From positions 3,518,270 through 3,582,269 of the forward strand of contig NC_018868.3 of the NCBI RefSeq assembly GCF_000305785.2: 64,000 bases of DNA, given 5' to 3'. A model generated the notes under the pieces. That model saw only the letters and a program-made list of their open reading frames with translations, was not told the origin of the DNA and ran no database searches. The stretch is from Simiduia agarivorans SA1 = DSM 21679 (lineage in GTDB: Bacteria > Pseudomonadota > Gammaproteobacteria > Pseudomonadales > Cellvibrionaceae). This document shows, piece by piece, positions 33,627 through 42,325 of the stretch; positions within the stretch are counted from its first letter, which is position 1, and each line of letters opens with the position of its first letter. A program made the position numbers and the translations under genes.

Positions 33627-35591
33627 TCAGCGGGTTGTTATCTGTTTGGGCTGCAGGTGTTCATTCAGAAAGTCGATAATGGATCTGAGTGCCAGCTGGC
33701 GATTGTCCTGGTTCATCAGATGATGATTTTCATCTTTGAGCTTGATCAGCTGAACCGACTTTTTATGATCCTTCAGCTCCTCGTACATGAGTTCGGACTG
33801 GTCAAACGGTACTGTCTCGTCATTTTCACCGTGTATTAACAGCACGGGGGCCTTGAACTGGGCGGCAAACTCACTGGGCGAAACGGCATTCAACTTTTCT
33901 TTTGTGGCTTCGCCCGGCACCATAAACTGTTCAAAATAAGTGATCACCCAATGGTGTTTGCCGTAGCGCTTGCGCTCAAACTTCAGCATGTCCGGCAGGT
34001 TGCTGACGCCATTAAAAGACACGACACAGCGGTAGACGTCAGGAGTAAATGCGCCGCCCGCAAGGGCCGAATAGCCGCCGTAGCTGCCACCGACGATGCA
34101 TACACGGTCGCCATCCACAATGCCTTTCGCTACGAGCTTTTGCAGGGATTCTGTCACATCGTCCTGCATTTTCCGACCCCACTCGCCAAAGCCGGCGACC
34201 AAGTGATCCCTGCCATACCCGGCAGACCCGCGGAATTGTGGTTTGATGACCAGATAGCCCTGCGAAGCAATGGCCTGGGCGAGCCAGTCAAATTCGGTGC
34301 GGTCGTAGGATTCGGGGCCGCCGTGGGGCAGGACAACGGCAGGCAGATTTTTCAGCGCCTGCGCTTTATCTTGCGGAATGGTCAGGATGGTAGGCACTTT
34401 CATACCGTCGGTCATGGCCAGGGTGATGCGCCCCGTAGGGTGCAGATCGTCGGGTGTGATTTCGCTGCGTGCTGAGGCGATATAACGCGGTTTTTCGCCT
34501 TGGCTGAACAGGTAATAGTCACCACTGGTGGTGTCGCCTTCTACGTAAACCAGCAGTTTTTTCCAGTCGTCGGACCAGCTGGTAAGCCAGACCGAATCCT
34601 GCGGAAAGGCGTTAACAATGGTGTTTAGTTGTTGGTCAATTGCCGGATCGAAAAATTTATAGCTGGGCTTCAGTCCGCTGTATTGAACGCCAAATGCGGT
34701 TCTGTTGACATTGGTAAACACCCGTTCCACGTCGGCACTGTCATTGGTGAGCACTTTGGGGGTAATGTTACCCGTGGCCAGCTCCAGGGTGGAGTAGGTG
34801 TCGCGTCCGGATTCAGGGTCGATATGTAGCATGACCAATGAAGCAAAATCTGGTGTGCTGGCGACAAAACTGACCTGCATCATTTCGGCTTCTTGCTGAA
34901 ACACAGCTTTCCAGCTGGCGCCATCCTTTACCTCAATCTGGTGCCGGTTCTGAGCGTTGTTGTAGGTTTCGCGGGCGATGATTTTTCCTTTGTCATTCAG
35001 AAAAAAGTCGTTGGTGCCATTCTTGCCCTTGGCTGCGCGGCGGGGTCTTCTCGGTTTATCAATATTAACCTTCATGAGGCTCAGGTCGGGTGCGAGATCG
35101 TCCTCGGTTCGTCCTACAAGTGCTGGCATATAGAGGGTTTTCTTATCCGCAGAAATACCTACCACGCGACCCAATCCCGTTTGTGCGTAAGCGATATTGT
35201 CTCCCGGCGTAAGAAGTTGTTGTGCGCTGGCGTCACTTACGTTAACCACAAATGCGGTGCTGACGTTGTATTCGCCCCGATAGCCAAAGAATCGTTTGAG
35301 TTGCGACATCACCAGGATCACATGTTCATCGTCTGCAAAGTAAATCTGGTGGGGCATCAGTTTGGATATGTCGGTCGCCAATAAGGCCTTATTTTGTTCC
35401 AGTGAATATACGATCAGACGATCTTTGTCGTTGGCCAGACTGCGGAATGCAAGGAATTTACCGGAAGGCGAGAGAGCCATTTTTTGCGTATTTGCTAATG
35501 CACCATACTGTTCAATAGTGGGGGCGGCTTGTGCAGATGCCAGAAACAGGAGTGCCAGTAACCACAGTCCGACAATTGGGAGGCTTTGCAT
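33627..35591 (-). CDS. Secreted S9-family prolyl oligopeptidase-like peptidase
   Basis: A 654-residue protein with a signal peptide (MQSLPIVGLWLLALLFLASAQA), an N-terminal beta-propeller-like region (about 30-390) and a C-terminal alpha/beta-hydrolase peptidase domain. Catalytic triad elements are Ser in CIVGGSYGGYSAL (nucleophile elbow), Asp in HGENDETVPF and His in DENHHLM. This matches the S9C acylaminoacyl-peptidase-like dipeptidyl peptidases common in aquatic gammaproteobacteria. It would degrade oligopeptides in the periplasm. It stands alone, with 66 bp to the gene before and 130 bp to the LysR gene. Confidence 0.9.
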   Translation of the reverse strand: MQSLPIVGLWLLALLFLASAQAAPTIEQYGALANTQKMALSPSGKFLAFRSLANDKDRLIVYSLEQNKALLATDISKLMPHQIYFADDEHVILVMSQLKRFFGYRGEYNVSTAFVVNVSDASAQQLLTPGDNIAYAQTGLGRVVGISADKKTLYMPALVGRTEDDLAPDLSLMKVNIDKPRRPRRAAKGKNGTNDFFLNDKGKIIARETYNNAQNRHQIEVKDGASWKAVFQQEAEMMQVSFVASTPDFASLVMLHIDPESGRDTYSTLELATGNITPKVLTNDSADVERVFTNVNRTAFGVQYSGLKPSYKFFDPAIDQQLNTIVNAFPQDSVWLTSWSDDWKKLLVYVEGDTTSGDYYLFSQGEKPRYIASARSEITPDDLHPTGRITLAMTDGMKVPTILTIPQDKAQALKNLPAVVLPHGGPESYDRTEFDWLAQAIASQGYLVIKPQFRGSAGYGRDHLVAGFGEWGRKMQDDVTESLQKLVAKGIVDGDRVCIVGGSYGGYSALAGGAFTPDVYRCVVSFNGVSNLPDMLKFERKRYGKHHWVITYFEQFMVPGEATKEKLNAVSPSEFAAQFKAPVLLIHGENDETVPFDQSELMYEELKDHKKSVQLIKLKDENHHLMNQDNRQLALRSIIDFLNEHLQPKQITTR

Positions 35592-35721
35592 TGCGCATTG
35601 TCCTTATGCATTTTTCGGGAATCGGGCAGTGTACTGCCTGGCAGTCTGTCGCGATACTACTTCGGTGTTTTTGTCTGGGTGGAAACCGCTGGCAAATACC
35701 GCCTGCCGGTGTGCTTGGCCA

Positions 35722-36615
35722 TTATGCCCACAGTGGTGTGTCTGCCAGCGCGGCCGACAAATGATCAATCAACAATCGCACTTTTTGCGGTGTAAACCGC
35801 CCGGCGGCATAGGTGGCCTGGAGCTCGCGGCTGGGTAGCCGGTAACCGGGCAGGACTTCTGTCAGGCGCCCGTCTGACAGTGCCCGATAACTGATAAACC
35901 GGGGGGCCAGTGCAATGCCTTTGCCGGCCATGGCCAGCTGGTTCAGCAGATGGCCATCATTGGCGCTGATCCGGGGTTGGCTTTCAATGTCGAAGTGCTG
36001 CCCCTCTTGATCTGCCAGCGTGAAGTGGGTGGCCCGGCCGGTAAATCCGAGCAGCTGGTGATGCTGCAGATCGTCGGGGTGGTTGGGGTGGCCCGCGTTA
36101 GCCAGGTAGTCGGGAGAAGCTACAAGGCACAGGTTAATGGTGCACAGGCGCCGGGCGCGAAGGGTGGGGTCCGGATTGCCGATACGCAGAGCCACGTCGA
36201 TGCCTTGTTCCATCACATTGACGAAATCATCGCTCAGGGTCAGCACCAGATTGAGCATCGGATAGCGCGCGTTGAAGCTGAGCAGGAGAGCGGGCAGCTG
36301 TTCCTGACCAAACGCCTGGGGGGCGGCAATACGCAGTGTGCCGGTGAGTGCCTCGGGTGCCGGTTGAATGGTTTGCGCCAGCTCCTGATGGGCATCAATG
36401 ATTTTCAGGGCTTGTTGGTAGCATTGTTGGCCCGCTTCGGTCAGGTGCCAACGTCGGGTGGTGCGGGCAATGAGCTGGGTGCCCAGGCGGGTTTCCAGGT
36501 CAGTCAGGCGCCGGCTGACCGCGGATTTCTGGAGCTGGTGCAATTCGGCGGCCTTACCGATGCCGCCGGCCTCCGCGATGCGCACAAAGTTTTCCAATTC
36601 TTCCAGCTGCCCCAT
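35722..36615 (-). CDS. LysR-family transcriptional regulator (CrgA-like)
   Basis: 297 residues starting at ATG 36615-36613 (MGQLEELENFVRIAEAGG); a longer in-frame start adds a hydrophobic tail with no family match. The helix-turn-helix is GIGKAAELHQLQKSAVSRRLTDLETRLGTQL, and the effector domain includes GTLRIAAPQAFGQEQLPALL and the DVALRIG motif typical of the CrgA/AaeR group. It is divergent from the DoxX and extradiol-dioxygenase genes. A GTTGC-N7-GCAAC palindrome in the shared 139-bp region is the likely operator. Confidence 0.9.
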   Translation of the reverse strand: MGQLEELENFVRIAEAGGIGKAAELHQLQKSAVSRRLTDLETRLGTQLIARTTRRWHLTEAGQQCYQQALKIIDAHQELAQTIQPAPEALTGTLRIAAPQAFGQEQLPALLLSFNARYPMLNLVLTLSDDFVNVMEQGIDVALRIGNPDPTLRARRLCTINLCLVASPDYLANAGHPNHPDDLQHHQLLGFTGRATHFTLADQEGQHFDIESQPRISANDGHLLNQLAMAGKGIALAPRFISYRALSDGRLTEVLPGYRLPSRELQATYAAGRFTPQKVRLLIDHLSAALADTPLWA

Positions 36616-36637
36616 GGGAACTCCACGCAGGATTATT

Positions 36638-36654
36638 GTTGCTGATAATGCAAC
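36638..36654. promoter_or_regulatory. Candidate LysR operator
   Basis: GTTGCTGATAATGCAAC is a perfect GTTGC/GCAAC inverted repeat. A half-site version, GTTGCTAATAAT, recurs at 36691-36702. Both lie between the divergent LysR and DoxX genes, the usual two-site pattern for LysR control. Confidence 0.5.
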
Positions 36655-36754
36655 TATCATAATCAAATATCCATGTTTATCTTGTTTCTAGTTGCTAATA
36701 ATCTGGATTCACCCGATGGCGCTGTGCCACGGGCATGACTCAGGAGATAAACCG

Positions 36755-37147
36755 ATGAACACCTTGACCCAATTTGCTTCACCCCTTGGCCGCAGTTTGC
36801 TGGCGCTGATTTTCATTTTGTCCGGCGTCACCAAAATCGGTGCCTATGCCGGTACCCAGGCTTACATGGAGGCCTTTGGCCTGCCCGGCGCCTTGCTACC
36901 CTTGGTTATCGCGTTTGAAATCGGTGCCGGGCTGGCGATTGTGCTGGGTTGGCAGACGCGCCTGGCAGCGTTCGCACTGGCCGGCTTTTCTGTGGTGAGT
37001 GCAGTGGTTTTCCACGCCAATTTCGGCGACCAGATACAGATGATCATGTTCCTCAAGAACCTTGCCCTGGCGGGTGCCTTTCTGACACTGGTGGCTGCCG
37101 GCCCCGGCCACTTTGCGCTGGATAACCGCGCGGTTGCGAAGGCATGA
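36755..37147 (+). CDS. DoxX family membrane protein
   Basis: 130 residues from the ATG at 36755, preceded by a strong AGGAGA ribosome site. Four hydrophobic helices fit the DoxX/YphA family: SLLALIFILSGVTKI (with the family's G-x2-K pattern), ALLPLVIAFEIGAGLAIVLG, AAFALAGFSVVSAVVFH and KNLALAGAFLTLVAAGPG. DoxX-like proteins are small inner-membrane proteins linked to thiol, quinone or oxidative-stress metabolism. Its stop overlaps the start of the dioxygenase gene by 4 bp, so the two act together. Confidence 0.87.
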   Translation: MNTLTQFASPLGRSLLALIFILSGVTKIGAYAGTQAYMEAFGLPGALLPLVIAFEIGAGLAIVLGWQTRLAAFALAGFSVVSAVVFHANFGDQIQMIMFLKNLALAGAFLTLVAAGPGHFALDNRAVAKA

Positions 37148-37917
37148 GCCAGGTGGTGTTTGTGTCCCACGGCGGCGGCCCGCTGCCGCTGCTGGGGGAC
37201 CCGGGACATGCAGAACTGGTGGATAGTTTCAGCGAAATGAGGCGCGCTCTGCCCAAAGCACCTTCGTTGATTGTGGTCATCAGCGCGCACTGGGAGGCCT
37301 CTGCGTTCAGTTTGTTAGCTACCCCGGAACCCGGGTTGCTATACGATTACTCGGGGTTTGACCGGGCGGCCTATGAGTTGAACTACCCCGCAAGCGGTGT
37401 GCCCGAAATGGCAGGGGACTGGGCGCAGCGCCTGAATGCCCGTGGCTGGCAGATTGGGCTGGAGTCAAACCGGGGCTGGGATCACGGGGTGTTTGTGCCG
37501 CTCTTGTTACTGTTCCCGGATGCGCAGGTACCGGTACTGCAAGTATCCCTGCAACGCGGGCTCGATGTGGCCCGGCATTGGCTGTTCGCTGAAGCTCTGG
37601 CCACCCTGTTACCCGACGATGCCCTGGTACTGGGGTCGGGCTTCAGTTTTCACAATATGCCGGGATTCTTTGCGGAAAAAACGCCGGCGTTCCATGCGCA
37701 GGTCGCTGACTTTACCCAGTGGTTGGACCGCAGTGTGCAAGTGCCCGATAGCCGGCAACGTTGGTTGCAATGGAGTGATGCGCCCGGTGCGCGGTTCAGT
37801 CATCCGCGGGAGGAACATCTCATGCCTCTGATCATGTGCGCTGCCATCGCTAAGCGGCCAGGTAATGCATATGCGACTCATGTGATGGATGTTGAGGCCC
37901 GGCATTATGTGTGGTGA
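37144..37917 (+). CDS. Class III extradiol ring-cleavage dioxygenase (DODA/LigB type)
   Basis: A 257-residue LigB-superfamily protein related to DOPA 4,5-dioxygenase and YgiD. Putative metal-binding and catalytic residues are His9 (FVSHGGGP), His in VVISAHWEA (about 48), His in WDHGVFVPLLLLFP (about 118) and the C-terminal HPREEHLMPL. It likely cleaves a catechol-type ring or acts on a related phenolic with a divalent metal. It is coupled to the DoxX gene and controlled by the divergent LysR gene, suggesting a quinone or catechol detoxification pair. That role is inference. Confidence 0.88.
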   Translation: MSQVVFVSHGGGPLPLLGDPGHAELVDSFSEMRRALPKAPSLIVVISAHWEASAFSLLATPEPGLLYDYSGFDRAAYELNYPASGVPEMAGDWAQRLNARGWQIGLESNRGWDHGVFVPLLLLFPDAQVPVLQVSLQRGLDVARHWLFAEALATLLPDDALVLGSGFSFHNMPGFFAEKTPAFHAQVADFTQWLDRSVQVPDSRQRWLQWSDAPGARFSHPREEHLMPLIMCAAIAKRPGNAYATHVMDVEARHYVW

Positions 37918-37934
37918 ATCTTGAGCGGGTGGGA

Positions 37935-38648
37935 CTATTGAAAGGGGGCGACGGGATTATCTGGCGCTGTAAGTCGTTGGTTGAGAGATTTTGCCAGAGC
38001 CGGCGCCAGTGACTGGTGCCGGGTATGCAGGTATGGATACAACGGATAGCGTTGCCACGCGCCCCAGATTCGTGGTGTTGTTGTTTGCGCTTTCATCAGT
38101 GCTGATTCCATGAGTACCTGTGGGAAGATGAGCAGGTCTATTCTTCCGCTACTTAACATTTTTAAACCCTGAGCGGGGCTGTTGAGTCCAACGGCGATTA
38201 TACCGGTGATTTGGGTGATTTCCTGTTCAACCGACAGGTTGCCCTTGATGTAACCAAAACGCAGGCCTTCAGCGATCAGCTGCTCCCGGGGCATTGCCAG
38301 CAGGCGTTGCTCGTGGGTCATGGCCACAGCCTCAACCATCGCCAATTGGACGTCAACGCGCACCACGGGCATTTTTAAAGCGGGGGCGGCAAATGCCTGC
38401 ACCCGACCGCAGTCGCCATCGTAACGCCCGGCCCTCAGATCCACCTGGGCGCGACGCGTGGGGCGGAATTCCATTTCAAAGCCATACCCTAACGAATGCA
38501 TTGCCTCCCGGTACAATTGCTCACCCGCGCTGAAAACCGGGCTGTCTGCCGGAATGGTACACACGAAGCGTAATACGGGCGGTTCGGCGTCGGCCGTCGC
38601 TGTGCCAGCCCATGACAACGCTATCAGACAGATCAGTATTCGAATCAT
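37935..38648 (-). CDS. Orphan periplasmic substrate-binding protein (SBP family 3)
   Basis: A 237-residue protein with a signal peptide (IRILICLIALSWAGTATADA) and a bacterial type 3 solute-binding fold. Seen are LRFVCTIPADSPVFSAGEQLYREAM, EMEFRPTRRAQVDLRAGRYDGDCGRV and LLIFPQVLMES towards the end. The xRR-x-xVDLRAGRYDGD segment matches the PTxRxLxxLxxGxxDG motif of marine orphan binding proteins. No transporter is adjacent. It is convergent with the dioxygenase gene (17 bp apart). It is the third such orphan in this window. Confidence 0.72.
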   Translation of the reverse strand: MIRILICLIALSWAGTATADAEPPVLRFVCTIPADSPVFSAGEQLYREAMHSLGYGFEMEFRPTRRAQVDLRAGRYDGDCGRVQAFAAPALKMPVVRVDVQLAMVEAVAMTHEQRLLAMPREQLIAEGLRFGYIKGNLSVEQEITQITGIIAVGLNSPAQGLKMLSSGRIDLLIFPQVLMESALMKAQTTTPRIWGAWQRYPLYPYLHTRHQSLAPALAKSLNQRLTAPDNPVAPFQ

Positions 38649-38971
38649 CGTTAGAGTCTAGCAGGCAGTTGTTAAACTCTTTGTATATTCCGCCTGTCCT
38701 GACGCTAACGCCGACGGACAGGAGGGGCCGGAGGCAAGGCGCAGAATGTGAGCGCTTCAGACTCTGCACATCAGGATTTTCGGGTCGGCACCTGCTCGTT
38801 GTTGCCGTCTCTTGGTGGCTGGACACACACCGGCCAAACGATGTCTGGATTACGGTCCCGTCCGCAAGCCTGAGTCCGCAAAAAGTTTAGCAACCGCGCT
38901 GCAGGTCTTGGCGCTGCCAGGCTTCCGCGGGTATTCTGGACTTAAATCTGGAAACCTATGGGAGAGTAACG
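38649..38971. other. Intergenic region upstream of elbB
   Basis: This 323-bp gap contains short overlapping frames without ribosome sites or family resemblance, so I call no gene. A possible stem CCTGTCC (38693-38699) / GGACAGG (38716-38722) occurs. A good GGGAGAG ribosome site at the right end belongs to elbB. The sequence looks like decayed or regulatory DNA. Confidence 0.4.
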
Positions 38972-39622
38972 ATGGCTGGCGTCGCTGTAATTTTGTCGGG
39001 ATGTGGTGTTTATGATGGTGCTGAAATTAACGAAGCGGTGCTGACACTGTTAGCCATTGAAGAGGCGGGGGCGAGCTACCAGTGTTTTGCGCCGGATATA
39101 GAACAGCACCATGTGATCAACCATTTAACCGGCGAAGAGATGGGCCCTGCGCGCAACGTGCTGGTGGAAGCGGCGCGTATTGCCCGCGGCAATATCAAGC
39201 CGGTGGATCAGTTATTCGCCTCTGACTTTGATGCAGTCATTGTGCCGGGCGGCTTTGGTGCGGCCAAAAATTTATCGGACTTTGCTTTCAAAGGCGCTGA
39301 CTGCCGGTTGGAGGCGCACACCGAAAAAGCCCTGCGTGCATTCGCCGATGCCGGCAAGCCCATGGGCTTTGTGTGTATCGCCCCGGCCATGATCCCGCGC
39401 CTGTTCAGCCAGCCGGTCTCGCTCACCATCGGCACCGATGCCGAAACCGCAGGTGCCATCAATGCCATGGGCGGCGAGCATGTGAACTGCCCGGTGGAAT
39501 CGTTTGTGGTAGATGAAAAGCACAAGGTGGTGTCGACGCCGGCCTATATGTTGGCCGGATCTGTGTTGGAAGCCGCCACTGGTATCCGGGCGGCGGTGAA
39601 GGCGGTGCTAGGGCTCTGCTGA
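38972..39622 (+). CDS. elbB: Isoprenoid biosynthesis glyoxalase ElbB
   Basis: A 216-residue DJ-1/PfpI-superfamily protein. The ElbB-specific opening VAVILSGCGVYDGAEINEAVL, the NVLVEAARIARGNI segment and a nucleophile-elbow Cys in MGFVCIAPAMIPRL are all present, as is ESFVVDEKHKVVSTPAYM near the end. ElbB has glyoxalase activity and was linked to isoprenoid (lycopene) yield in E. coli. Length and start match the family. The stop overlaps the next small gene (TGATG). Confidence 0.93.
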   Translation: MAGVAVILSGCGVYDGAEINEAVLTLLAIEEAGASYQCFAPDIEQHHVINHLTGEEMGPARNVLVEAARIARGNIKPVDQLFASDFDAVIVPGGFGAAKNLSDFAFKGADCRLEAHTEKALRAFADAGKPMGFVCIAPAMIPRLFSQPVSLTIGTDAETAGAINAMGGEHVNCPVESFVVDEKHKVVSTPAYMLAGSVLEAATGIRAAVKAVLGLC

Positions 39623-40020
39623 TGGCGTTCCGGCGCTATGGGGGAGATATTCATCCGGCAGGGGCGGGTGGTGATCCTCGTTTCTTTTGGGCCGCGCTAG
39701 GTGCTTTGGCGTCGGGGCTGGGGATTGGGTTCTGGAGTGACGGTCCCAGTCTTTTGGCGGCGTTGTTGGTTTTCAGCAGTTTCGTTATCGCCGCATTGGG
39801 TTATTATCGGCCAGTAGCTCGTTACTCGCGTATCCGACAAGGACGTAGAAAGTTACACATAGAGAATGCTAACAATGCAATTCTGGCCGGTGATACTGTG
39901 GCGTTTCAGGAAGCTATCCGGCGAGCAAAAATATATGGCCCGCTGCCAGAGGCGTTGGCAGCCGCAGAGCAAAACCACCATCTGAAGCGCAGAAGTCTGT
40001 CGCCTGAACGGCCTGACTAA
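39622..40020 (+). CDS. Small hypothetical membrane protein
   Basis: A 132-residue protein I do not recognise. It starts in a TGATG overlap with elbB, which supports its reality. Two adjacent hydrophobic helices (about 23-40 and 43-62, FFWAALGALASGLGIGFW and LLAALLVFSSFVIAALGYY) are followed by a basic, soluble helical tail (IRQGRRKLHIENANNAILAGD and REAIRRAKIYG-like). It ends in a 4-bp convergent overlap with arsJ. It could be a membrane-anchored helper. No motif suggests a reaction. Confidence 0.5.
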   Translation: MAFRRYGGDIHPAGAGGDPRFFWAALGALASGLGIGFWSDGPSLLAALLVFSSFVIAALGYYRPVARYSRIRQGRRKLHIENANNAILAGDTVAFQEAIRRAKIYGPLPEALAAAEQNHHLKRRSLSPERPD

Positions 40021-41183
40021 ATCTGTTTGTTCGATGGCGCCAACACGGTTGCCAATAGCAGCATTCCCGCCGATGCCCACAGGCAGGCCACCAAGCCCCA
40101 TTGCTGATACACCCATCCTGAAAGCAGTGTGCCTGCCAGGCGGCCGCCGGCGTTGGCCATGTAGTAAAACCCCACATCCAACGAGACGCCATCGGCGCGC
40201 GCAAGCTGCGCAATAGCAAAGGAATGCAGGCTGGAATTGATGGCGAACAGCGCGCCGAATACCCATAACCCCGCCACCAAAACCCAGGCTGAAGGCAGCC
40301 AAAGCATCAGGCCGGCCAAGGTGGCAGTGATACAGACCAGCGGCCAACCCCAGAATGTGATGCTCGCATTATTTCCGGTAATGCGCGGCGCCAGCGCTTG
40401 TACCGCGCCGTAGCCAATGACCCACAGAGCCAGCAGCCCGCCCACCTCCAGGTGGCTCCAGTGGAACTGGCTGGCAAGAAAAACCGGCAGGGCTATGACA
40501 AACCAGACATCGCGGGCACCAAACAGGAAAAAGCGTGCGGCAGACAACTGATTGATGGCGCGGCTTTTGGAAAACAGTTCGGTGAACTTGGGTTTGAAGG
40601 CTTTGCGACCGATGTCCCCTTGCAACAGCCAGAAACTCAGCAACCACACCAGTATCAACAGTGACGCCATGGCACAGGCTGCGCCCTGAAAGCCCAGTGT
40701 CCACAAGAGTGCACCGCCAAGAAAAAAGCCCACGCCCTTGAGCGCATTTTTGGAGCCCGTGAGCGCTGCCACCCAACGGTACAGTCGGCCGGATTCGTTG
40801 GCGGGGATGAGTAACTTGATGGCACTTTTTGCGCTCATTTTGTTCAGGTCTTTGGCGATGCCCGATAACGCCTGTGCTGCCATGACCCAAATGACGGAGA
40901 GGTATTGGTCCGGTAAAGTCAGCATGGCCAGCGCCACAATCTGCAAGCCCAGACCCATTTGCATGGTGCGGTTCAGACCCGCGCGCGCGCCTAACCAGCC
41001 ACCGAACAAGTTGGTGACAATGCCAAAAAACTCGTAAAACAAAAACAAGCTGGCAATGGCCAGTGGCGAATAACCCAGGCCATGAAAATGCAGCACCACC
41101 AGCATGCGCAAGGCGCCATCGGTGAGCGTAAAGGCCCAATAGTTGCCGGTTATGACCAGGTATTGTTTCAAACTGCTATTCAT
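40017..41183 (-). CDS. arsJ: Organoarsenical efflux MFS transporter ArsJ
   Basis: 388 residues from ATG 41183-41181 (MNSSLKQYLVITGNYWAFTL); the longer upstream frame lies in the REP-containing gap. It is a 12-helix MFS protein with TDGALRMLVVLHFHGLGYSPLAIASLFLFYEFFGI near the N-terminus, characteristic of ArsJ. Known for the family: the partner GAPDH makes unstable 1-arseno-3-phosphoglycerate and ArsJ pumps it out, giving arsenate resistance. The neighbouring GAPDH and ArsR genes make this assignment strong. It is separated from the GAPDH gene by 114 bp holding two hairpins. Confidence 0.9.
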   Translation of the reverse strand: MNSSLKQYLVITGNYWAFTLTDGALRMLVVLHFHGLGYSPLAIASLFLFYEFFGIVTNLFGGWLGARAGLNRTMQMGLGLQIVALAMLTLPDQYLSVIWVMAAQALSGIAKDLNKMSAKSAIKLLIPANESGRLYRWVAALTGSKNALKGVGFFLGGALLWTLGFQGAACAMASLLILVWLLSFWLLQGDIGRKAFKPKFTELFSKSRAINQLSAARFFLFGARDVWFVIALPVFLASQFHWSHLEVGGLLALWVIGYGAVQALAPRITGNNASITFWGWPLVCITATLAGLMLWLPSAWVLVAGLWVFGALFAINSSLHSFAIAQLARADGVSLDVGFYYMANAGGRLAGTLLSGWVYQQWGLVACLWASAGMLLLATVLAPSNKQI

Positions 41184-41200
41184 AATTTGCAATGCATACC

Positions 41201-41233
41201 CGTAGGGTGGAATAAGCGCCAGCGCATTCCACC
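41201..41233. repeat. Dispersed hairpin repeat (REP-like), copy 2
   Basis: The partner of 23703-23735, with outer stem GGTGGAAT/ATTCCACC and the same GCGC-CA-GCGC core. Relative to copy 1 the only differences are two complementary positions that preserve pairing. It sits within the ars operon, between the GAPDH and arsJ genes. Confidence 0.8.
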
Positions 41234-41269
41234 TTAGCAATAGGTTTATGTCGCACCCAAAGCTGAGCA

Positions 41270-41294
41270 TTCGCGCAAAGGATTGCGCTCCTAC
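41270..41294. repeat. Second REP-like palindrome
   Basis: On the minus strand it reads GTAGGAGCGCAATCC followed by TTTGCGCGAA; its core is GCGCAA/TTGCGC around AGGA. This matches the pattern of Pseudomonas-type REP elements (GTAGGAGCG...CGCGAA). It lies 36 bp from the other hairpin repeat and 3 bp past the GAPDH stop. Confidence 0.6.
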
Positions 41295-41297
41295 CGC

Positions 41298-42308
41298 TTA
41301 TTGATCAGACAACCCAACCATCCGCGCCAATTCCGCTGTGCGATTAGCATAGCCCCACTCGTTGTCGTACCAGCTGTAGATTTTAACCTGGGTGTTATTG
41401 ATCACCATGGTGGACAGCGCATCGATAATCGAAGAACGTGGATCGGTTTTGTAATCCACGCTCACCAACGGGCGTGTTTCATAACCGAGAATATCTTTCA
41501 GTTCATTTTCTGCGGCTTGCTTTAATAATCCATTCACTTCATCCACCGTGGTACTGCGGCTTACCTCAAACACGCAATCCGTCAGTGACGCATTGGCCAG
41601 CGGCACCCGCACGGCGTGGCCATTCAGTTTGCCTTTCAGCTCCGGAAAAATATGGGTAATCGCTGTGGCCGAACCCGTAGTGGTGGGAATCAGGCTCTGG
41701 CCGCAGGCGCGTGCGCGGCGCAGGTCTTTGTGCGGTGCATCCAGAATGGTCTGGGTATTGGTGATGTCGTGAATCGTGGTCATGGAACCGTGCACAATCC
41801 CGAGGGATTCGTGAATCACTTTTACAATCGGCGCCAGACAATTGGTGGTGCAACTGGCAGCGGTGACGATGTGGTGCCGGGCTGCATCGTACAGGTGATG
41901 GTTTACGCCCATCACCACATTCAGTACGCCGTCTTCTTTGACGGGGGCCGTGACCACCACGCGTTTTACGCCCTGATCGAGGTAGGCCTGCAATAGTGCA
42001 GTGGTTTTCATTTTACCCGACGCCTCAATCACCAGATCGCAGCCGGACCAGTCGGTATCGCCAATAGCTTTATTCTGACTGCAGGCGATGCGCTGGCCAT
42101 TGATGACTATCGCCTTGCCATCAGCATCGGCCTGATGCTGCCAGCGGCCATGCACCGAATCAAAATTCACCAGGTGAGCCAGAGTGGCGGCATCGCCTGC
42201 CGGGTCATTGATCTGCACAAATTCCATTTCCGGCCAATCAAAGGCGGCGCGAAAACTGAGCCGGCCCATGCGCCCAAAACCGTTGATGCCTACGCGGATC
42301 TTTTTCAT
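41298..42308 (-). CDS. ArsJ-associated glyceraldehyde-3-phosphate dehydrogenase
   Basis: 336 residues from ATG 42308-42306 ([21 protein letters not shown]); the frame extends upstream into arsR without meaning. It is a complete GAPDH: Rossmann motif [10 protein letters not shown], active-site Cys in [12 protein letters not shown] (about residue 153), catalytic-region His, and the C-terminal [12 protein letters not shown]. In ars operons this enzyme uses arsenate in place of phosphate to form 1-arseno-3-phosphoglycerate for ArsJ. It begins 17 bp after the arsR stop. The genomic context separates it from glycolytic GAPDH. Confidence 0.93.
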   Translation of the reverse strand: MKKIRVGINGFGRMGRLSFRAAFDWPEMEFVQINDPAGDAATLAHLVNFDSVHGRWQHQADADGKAIVINGQRIACSQNKAIGDTDWSGCDLVIEASGKMKTTALLQAYLDQGVKRVVVTAPVKEDGVLNVVMGVNHHLYDAARHHIVTAASCTTNCLAPIVKVIHESLGIVHGSMTTIHDITNTQTILDAPHKDLRRARACGQSLIPTTTGSATAITHIFPELKGKLNGHAVRVPLANASLTDCVFEVSRSTTVDEVNGLLKQAAENELKDILGYETRPLVSVDYKTDPRSSIIDALSTMVINNTQVKIYSWYDNEWGYANRTAELARMVGLSDQ

Positions 42309-42325
42309 GGTGAAACCTCGGGTGT

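Noticed and set aside
38521..38890. Short overlapping frames in the gap before elbB
   Set aside because: There are two opposite-strand frames with low-complexity composition and no start signals; probably chance.
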